This document shows, piece by piece, positions 4,669-8,502 of a stretch of 8,502 nucleotides of DNA. Each line of letters starts with the position of its first letter. Positions within the stretch are counted from its first letter, which is position 1. Location: NCBI GenBank assembly GCA_002297545.1, contig DBLZ01000083.1:1-8502 (forward strand). Reading direction: 5' to 3'. Under the pieces are notes generated by a model. The model was not told the origin of the DNA. It saw only the letters and a list, made by a program, of their open reading frames with translations, and ran no database searches. Source of the stretch: Prevotellaceae bacterium UBA711. Its GTDB lineage: Bacteria; Bacteroidota; Bacteroidia; Bacteroidales; Bacteroidaceae. A program made the position numbers and the translations under genes.

Positions 4669-4818
4669 GGTGCGCCACGGCATGTGGAGGGCGGTCCCAT
4701 GGCGCGTTGCGGAAATAAACCGGTTTATCGACTTCTATGAACCGGTTTGTGCGTGTGAATAAACCAGTTTATCCGAAAGCAAGAACCTGTTTATATGGTC
4801 TGGATGCCGTGGCGCATC
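4669..4818. repeat. Inverted repeat enclosing the palindrome array
   Basis: TGCGCCACGGCAT (4671-4683) is the exact reverse complement of ATGCCGTGGCGCA (4804-4816). As RNA it extends by a G-U and a G-C pair to 4669 and 4818. The 120-base interior contains the whole 22-bp array. The 150-bp unit resembles a small mobile or intergenic repeat element, or a long-range RNA stem. Confidence 0.65.
4715..4802. repeat. Four palindromic sites with exact 22-bp period
   Basis: The cores are ATAAACCGGTTTAT (4715-4728, perfect palindrome), AACCGGTTT (4740-4748), ATAAACCAGTTTAT (4759-4772) and AACCTGTTTAT (4784-4794). The centres fall after 4721, 4743, 4765 and 4787, exactly 22 bp apart. Bases between cores are not conserved. 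Sites on one DNA face, about two turns apart, suggest cooperative binding of a dimeric protein; a degenerate intergenic repeat is the alternative. Confidence 0.85.
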
Positions 4819-4961
4819 GGACGTCGTTGGCCGAAGCGTTGGCCGGAAAACGGTGTGGCGAGGGGCGGACTCTTGTGGCCGTTGGACTTGATTTATGTTA
4901 AAAAGAAGGCCATAAGTGAATATAAGTTTTGCATAATGCCCATATTTCCAAATAATTGTTG

Positions 4962-4969
4962 TAACTTTG
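4962..4969 (+). promoter_or_regulatory. Probable ndk promoter -7 box
   Basis: TAACTTTG matches TAnnTTTG and lies in an AT-rich stretch 56 bases before the chosen ndk start. A TTTG -33 box at the usual distance is not present. Confidence 0.6.
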
Positions 4970-5024
4970 CCGCGGTTAAGGAGCTGGGGTGCCCTGTTCC
5001 ATGACCCGTATAAAGATAAAAGGA

Positions 5025-5489
5025 ATGTTGGAAAGAACTTTGGTTTTGCTCAAGCCCAGTGCCGTGGAGAGAGCGCTGGTAGGCGAAATAATACACCGTT
5101 TTGAGAGAAAAGGCCTGCGCATTGCCGGCATGAAGATGTTGCAGTTGGACGACGACATCCTGGCTGAGCACTACGGTCACCTCAAGGATAAGCCGTTTTT
5201 CGGCCTGTTGAAGGCTTCCATGATGAAAACCCCTGTTGTGGCCATGTGCCTGGAGGGCGTGGATGCCATCGCTGTGGTGCGTTACATTACAGGCTATACC
5301 AACGGTCGTAAGGCTGACCCCGGCACCATCCGTGGTGACTATTGCATGAGTAACCAGCAGAACATTGTTCATGCTTCGGATTCTCCCGAGGCTGCGGAGG
5401 TGGAACTGCAGAGATTCTTCCGCCCCGAGGAGATCTTCGACCTCGGTAACCTCAATCTCAGCCGCCTCTATGCGGCTGACGAGGTGTGA
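5025..5489 (+). CDS. ndk: Nucleoside-diphosphate kinase
   Basis: The 154-residue protein moves the terminal phosphate of ATP to other (deoxy)nucleoside diphosphates through a phosphohistidine, balancing NTP and dNTP pools in the cytosol. It opens with LERTLVLLKPSAVER (Lys10), has HRFERKGLRIAGMKM (24-38), the nucleotide loop TNGRKADPGTIRGDY (92-106) and the active site NIVHASDS with His116. All catalytic residues are present and the length equals that of Bacteroidales Ndk. ATG 5025 is chosen because family members begin at MLE-TL; the in-frame GTG 4989 and ATG 5001 would add 12 or 8 residues absent from the family. There is no Shine-Dalgarno. It has its own promoter box and is separated from recG by the palindrome array. 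Confidence 0.96.
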   Translation: MLERTLVLLKPSAVERALVGEIIHRFERKGLRIAGMKMLQLDDDILAEHYGHLKDKPFFGLLKASMMKTPVVAMCLEGVDAIAVVRYITGYTNGRKADPGTIRGDYCMSNQQNIVHASDSPEAAEVELQRFFRPEEIFDLGNLNLSRLYAADEV

Positions 5490-5579
5490 GGCGCATCCGC
5501 GTGCTTCCGAAGTTGTCGTAACCGCCACTGCCATAAATAACACGATTAACCCTACAACCACTTTAACCTAATTACGCCA

Positions 5580-6554
5580 ATGCACTTTCTTTTAAATCAA
5601 ATGGCCAGGAAGGTTCTGCTGCTGCCGCTGATGGCCTTGACGGCCTCCACGGGTTTCGCTCAGGATAAGTTGGCCGATGTAGCACCGGTGGACAAGCGTA
5701 TGCGCGCCATCGACTCTGTCAGTATAGCCTCCTTGCGGGCAAAGGAGAGTATCGATGACTATTCGGCTTCGCTGTATCCTGAATGGAACAATAGCCTCTA
5801 TCTTGGTGCCAATGTGGTAATGCCCAAGGAATTCAAGATAGATCTGCGCGAGTTTCGCATGCCGTGCGAGAACAACCGTGTGACCAGTCACTATGGCTAC
5901 CGTCGTTCCTTCCGCAGGAACCATAAGGGCACAGATATTAAGGTCTATGTGGGCGATACCATATACGCAGCCTTTACCGGCAAGATACGCATCGTTGCCT
6001 TCAATCGTGGAGGCTGGGGTAAGTATGTGCTCATTCGCCACAACAACGGTTTGGAGACCCTTTACGGGCACATGAGCAAGCAGCTGGTGACCGAGGGTCA
6101 GGAGGTGAAGGCCGGTGAGCCTATCGGCTTGGGTGGCAATACGGGACGTTCCAACGGTAGCCATCTGCACTTCGAAGCACGCTTCATGGGGCATTTTATC
6201 GACCCGGAGAAGATGTTTGACTTCGAGGCCAAGGACATAAAAGGGGACTATTACCTGTTCTCTTCCGTGGGAGGCAGTCGTCTGCTCACTTCGGAAGAGG
6301 CCGGAAAGCTGCCATCCAACGACGTGCTGGCATCTGTGGGTGGTCCTACTTTCGAAGCCGACAAAGCAGCTGAGAGCAAGCGTTTCCAGGAGGAACGCAA
6401 GGCTTCCATCCGCGCTTCTGTACACAAGGTTGCCAAGGGCGAGAGCCTGTCTACCATTGCCCGCAAGCGTGGTACCACGGTCAGTCGCCTGTGTAAGCTC
6501 AACAATATCACGCCCAAGACCGTTTTGCGTGTAGGGCAGATATTGAAATGCTGA
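5580..6554 (+). CDS. Exported M23 (LytM-type) peptidase with LysM domain
   Basis: The 324-residue protein begins with a signal peptide (hydrophobic 11-27, likely cut after GFA, residue 27). The M23 domain spans about 97-215: NHKGTD gives zinc ligands His115 and Asp119, LYGH gives His164 and SHLHFEA gives His195 and His197. A linker rich in charged residues follows, then a C-terminal LysM domain (281-323: HKVAKGESLSTIARKRG ... LCKLNNITPKTVLRVGQIL). It should act in the periplasm as a peptidoglycan endopeptidase or, like some LytM factors, as an activator; the complete zinc site favours activity. ATG 5601 (MARKVLLLPL) would also give a good signal peptide and may be the true start. It lies 90 bp after ndk and ends before a strong terminator. 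Confidence 0.95.
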   Translation: MHFLLNQMARKVLLLPLMALTASTGFAQDKLADVAPVDKRMRAIDSVSIASLRAKESIDDYSASLYPEWNNSLYLGANVVMPKEFKIDLREFRMPCENNRVTSHYGYRRSFRRNHKGTDIKVYVGDTIYAAFTGKIRIVAFNRGGWGKYVLIRHNNGLETLYGHMSKQLVTEGQEVKAGEPIGLGGNTGRSNGSHLHFEARFMGHFIDPEKMFDFEAKDIKGDYYLFSSVGGSRLLTSEEAGKLPSNDVLASVGGPTFEADKAAESKRFQEERKASIRASVHKVAKGESLSTIARKRGTTVSRLCKLNNITPKTVLRVGQILKC

Positions 6555-6611
6555 TGACATATCATCTGTCCTGATGCCGTGGCAGACGGGCAAAAGATAA
6601 ACGAGATACGG

Positions 6612-6646
6612 AGAACCGGTCCCCGGCCGGGGTGCCGGTTCTTTTT
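6612..6646 (+). terminator. Intrinsic terminator
   Basis: AGAACCGG (6612-6619) pairs with CCGGTTCT (6635-6642), and the inner CCCC (6621-6624) can pair with GGGG (6629-6632). A run of T (6642-6646) follows. It separates the M23 gene from the DUF1599 gene. Confidence 0.9.
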
Positions 6647-6697
6647 GTGATACCAAGGGCGTCCATCCCACAACCAAGGGCCTATATAATATATATA

Positions 6698-7243
6698 ATG
6701 AACACGCGCGAGCAATTCGAGGCTGTGATGAAGGAGTGCCGCACTCTCTTCTCCAAGAAACTGCACGACTATGGTCCTGCATGGCGTATCATGCGTCCGC
6801 AGTCGGTCACGGATCAGTTGTATATCAAAGCCAACCGCATCCGTAGCATAGAGACCAAGGGTGTATCCATGGTGGGGGAGGGCATACGCCCCGAGTTTGT
6901 GGGCATAGTCAACTATGCCCTGATAGGTTTGATACAGCTTGAGTTGGGTGCCGCCGAGGTCACCGATGACATGACCCCGGAGCAGGCCCTGGTCGAGTAC
7001 GACCGCCACGCACAGGAGTGCCTGGAGCTGATGCTGAGAAAGAACCACGACTATGACGAGGCCTGGCGAGGTATGCGCATAAGCAGCTATACCGACCTCA
7101 TCCTGATGAAGATATTCAGGACGAAACAGATAGAGTCGCTCAGCGGAGAGACCCTGGTGTCCGAGGGCATAGATGCCAACTACATGGACATGCTCAACTA
7201 TGCCGTCTTCGGACTAATCAAATTGACATTCGGTGAGGAATAA
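6698..7243 (+). CDS. DUF1599 protein with two tandem domain copies
   Basis: The 181-residue protein consists of two related halves. Half 1 has LFSKKLHDYGPAWRIMR, SVTDQLYIKANRIRSIE and FVGIVNYALIGLIQLELG; half 2 repeats this as LMLRKNHDYDEAWRGMR, SYTDLILMKIFRTKQIE and YMDMLNYAVFGLIKLTFG. DUF1599 (which I recall as nucleotide-modification-associated domain 1) is of unproven function; the HDY..AWR and NYA..GL motifs suggest an all-helical, possibly metal- or nucleotide-binding fold. ATG 6698 is chosen: the upstream in-frame GTG 6632 lies inside the terminator. Its 3' end overlaps the DoxX-like gene by 11 bp, and tpiA follows closely, so the three probably share a transcript. This neighbourhood is, as I recall, widespread in Bacteroidales. 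Confidence 0.9.
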   Translation: MNTREQFEAVMKECRTLFSKKLHDYGPAWRIMRPQSVTDQLYIKANRIRSIETKGVSMVGEGIRPEFVGIVNYALIGLIQLELGAAEVTDDMTPEQALVEYDRHAQECLELMLRKNHDYDEAWRGMRISSYTDLILMKIFRTKQIESLSGETLVSEGIDANYMDMLNYAVFGLIKLTFGEE

Positions 7244-8426
7244 GGCACTTTTCCGTCTGGCACTGTGGGCAACGGTCAATGTCTGCCGTCTGGCGTTGGC
7301 TGCGTCCTTGCTGTTCTCCGGCGTGGTGAAGCTGATAGACCCGCGCGGAACCGAGTATAAGATACGCGACTATGCCGTGGCCTTTGGTCTGGAGGACTTG
7401 ATGTGGTACAGGTTGCCCCTGTTGCTGAGCATCGTCTTGGCACTGACGGAATTCTGTCTGGGCGTCAACATGCTCTTCGGCAACAACCGGCGGTGGACCA
7501 CGCGCGTTGTGCTGCTGGTCTTCATCCTCTTCACTCCGTTCACCCTGTATCTGGCATTGGCCAATCCCGTGCACGACTGTGGATGTTTCGGTGATGCATG
7601 GGTGCTGACCAATTGGCAAAGCTTCGGCAAGAATGTTGTGCTGCTGCTCTGTGCCCTGGTGGCATGGAGATGGTATCGCCTGCATATGCGGCTCATCAGC
7701 GAGTATTCGCAATGGTTGATCACCTTGTACTCCTGGCTCTTTGCCTTCATCCTGGCTTCCTATTGCATATACACGCTGCCTGTGATGGATTTCCGTCCAT
7801 ACCATATAGGCGCAGACATATATGCCGAGATGCAATGGGACGAGACGGATCGTGTGCCGCCTATCACGGATCTCGTCATTACCGACCCGACCACCGGCGA
7901 GGATGTTACCGATATGGTGGTTGCCGACCCTGGATGGAAGTTTCTGGTGGTGATACCGCGCATAGAGGTGGCTGATGATGGTGTGATGGACAAACTGGCG
8001 GAACTGACCGACTATTGCACGGAACATGGATACCGTATCGTGGCACTGACGGCAGGAAGCGATAGCCTGATAAATGACTGGTGCGACGCTACCGGGGCCG
8101 AGTACCAGTTTCTTGTGGCGGACGAGATCCCGTTGAAGACCATGATACGCAGCAATCCCGGAGTAATCTTGCTGGATGGCAGCGTGGTGGTGAACAAGTG
8201 GGGGGCGAACCAGATCCCCGATGCATCGATGCTGACGGCGCCGTTGGAACAGTTGGACTGGGTGCGCAAAGAGCAGTCGACATACGCGGAGCGTGCGGCC
8301 ATCCTTATGGCCTGGTATCTGATACCCTTGTTCCTTTGGACTTTGGGCGACAGGCTGATGACAGCCGTAACATCGTATCGTCAACGGCGAAAACAGAAGG
8401 CCGGAGCCCCGACACCGAACCCTTAA
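7233..8426 (+). CDS. DoxX/MauE-like membrane protein with a C-terminal thioredoxin-like domain
   Basis: The 397-residue protein starts at GTG 7233, overlapping the end of the DUF1599 gene. Membrane helices are likely at about 10-32, 58-82, 92-111, 133-148, 163-183 and 356-375. The motif HDCGCFGD (114-121) after the third helix is typical of MauE-like members of the DoxX superfamily. Residues 233-330 (GWKFLVVIPRIEV ... YRIVALTAGSD ... YQFLVADEIPLKTMIRSNPGVILLDGSVVVNKW) look like a thioredoxin fold in strand order, including the cis-Pro-like NPGVILL segment, but without a CxxC. The protein is thus a membrane redox-type module fused to a redox-dead or substrate-binding thioredoxin-like domain. 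Its substrate is unknown. It is encoded between DUF1599 and tpiA with only 39 bp before tpiA. Confidence 0.85.
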   Translation: MRNKALFRLALWATVNVCRLALAASLLFSGVVKLIDPRGTEYKIRDYAVAFGLEDLMWYRLPLLLSIVLALTEFCLGVNMLFGNNRRWTTRVVLLVFILFTPFTLYLALANPVHDCGCFGDAWVLTNWQSFGKNVVLLLCALVAWRWYRLHMRLISEYSQWLITLYSWLFAFILASYCIYTLPVMDFRPYHIGADIYAEMQWDETDRVPPITDLVITDPTTGEDVTDMVVADPGWKFLVVIPRIEVADDGVMDKLAELTDYCTEHGYRIVALTAGSDSLINDWCDATGAEYQFLVADEIPLKTMIRSNPGVILLDGSVVVNKWGANQIPDASMLTAPLEQLDWVRKEQSTYAERAAILMAWYLIPLFLWTLGDRLMTAVTSYRQRRKQKAGAPTPNP

Positions 8427-8465
8427 TCACGAACTAACACATAACCCCTAATAAACACAAGTAAT

Positions 8466-8502
8466 ATGAGAAAGCACATTGTAGCAGGCAACTGGAAGAT
8501 GA
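8466..8502 (+). CDS. tpiA: Triosephosphate isomerase (5' end only)
   Basis: ATG 8466 opens MRKHIVAGNWKM, the start of triosephosphate isomerase with the catalytic Asn and Lys of the family signature (GNWKM). The rest lies beyond the window. The enzyme interconverts dihydroxyacetone phosphate and glyceraldehyde 3-phosphate in glycolysis. The 39-base spacer after the DoxX-like gene is AT-rich, without Shine-Dalgarno, as is normal for Bacteroidota. Confidence 0.95.
   Translation, partial: MRKHIVAGNWKM

Larger units (their letters stand above)
4654..5024. other. recG-ndk intergenic region with palindrome array
   Basis: This 371-bp gap holds an inverted repeat pair (4669-4683 and 4804-4818) around four 22-bp-spaced palindromes, then about 140 bp without a gene or recognised signal, then the ndk promoter box at 4962-4969 and a 50-base leader. 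A hairpin CGTGG-TGCG-CCACG (4666-4679) shortly after the recG stop lacks a T-run. Confidence 0.7.

Noticed and set aside
4666..4679. Intrinsic terminator of recG
   Set aside because: The 5-bp stem has no T-run after it; its bases are better explained as part of the inverted repeat around the palindrome array.
2974..4683. Very long open frame (569 codons) on the - strand opposite recG
   Set aside because: Its residues are rich in His, Leu, Gln and Arg as expected for the complement of a GC-rich gene. recG has all helicase motifs in order, and no family is recognisable on the - strand.
4715..4802. CRISPR array
   Set aside because: The repeat cores are only 8-14 bp with 8-bp spacers and are not identical; there are no cas genes.
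4989..5024. N-terminal extension of Ndk from GTG 4989
   Set aside because: The extra 12 residues are absent from family members, which begin at the equivalent of ATG 5025.
6632..6697. Upstream GTG start for the DUF1599 gene
   Set aside because: It lies within the stem of the intrinsic terminator; ATG 6698 gives the family's normal length.
5592..6782. 396-codon - strand frame opposite the M23 gene
   Set aside because: It runs across the terminator and into the DUF1599 gene, and the opposite frames have clear domains. It is a complement shadow.
7218..8384. 388-codon - strand frame opposite the DoxX-like gene
   Set aside because: Gln/His-rich shadow; the + strand gene has membrane helices and the CGCFG motif.

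Overview
The window comes from a member of the Bacteroidota, most likely the order Bacteroidales. Three things point there. Promoter-like TAnnTTTG boxes recur. Most genes lack a Shine-Dalgarno sequence. The run recG, ndk, M23/LysM peptidase, DUF1599 protein, DoxX/MauE-like membrane protein and tpiA fits Bacteroidales chromosomes as I recall them. All supported genes are on the + strand. The genus cannot be fixed by eye.

Layout. Positions 1-206 hold the end of a gene coding for a Myb/SANT-like DNA-binding tail. Positions 207-1239 are about 1 kb with no convincing protein gene. This stretch is AT-richer than the rest, carries three TACCTTTG boxes and contains an unusual density of nested inverted repeats: a three-way-junction-like fold at 618-788, a second fold at 850-936 and a palindrome at 953-976. 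It ends in a leader with a 29-codon ORF that overlaps, by ATGA, a DJ-1/PfpI-family gene (1240-1797). Next comes a YafQ-type toxin-antitoxin pair (1901-2415), then recG (2557-4653). A 371-bp gap holds four palindromes spaced exactly 22 bp apart inside a 13-15 bp inverted repeat. Then follow ndk, an exported M23/LysM hydrolase, a strong intrinsic terminator, a DUF1599 protein, a DoxX-like membrane protein and the first 12 codons of tpiA.

Main observation. The toxin-antitoxin pair sits between two imperfect 86-bp direct repeats (1781-1866 and 2528-2613). Each copy covers the end of the DJ-1 gene plus the first codons of recG. The upstream copy is a frameshifted recG start; the downstream copy starts the full-length recG. 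The cassette therefore appears to have entered at the DJ-1/recG junction with a long target duplication that kept both neighbours intact. Each copy also carries its own 5-bp tandem duplication.

Togetherness. The right half is housekeeping: fork rescue (RecG), nucleotide pools (Ndk), cell-wall hydrolysis (M23), a membrane redox-like protein and glycolysis (TpiA). The accessory or undescribed material lies in the 207-1239 region, the toxin-antitoxin cassette and the 22-bp palindrome array.
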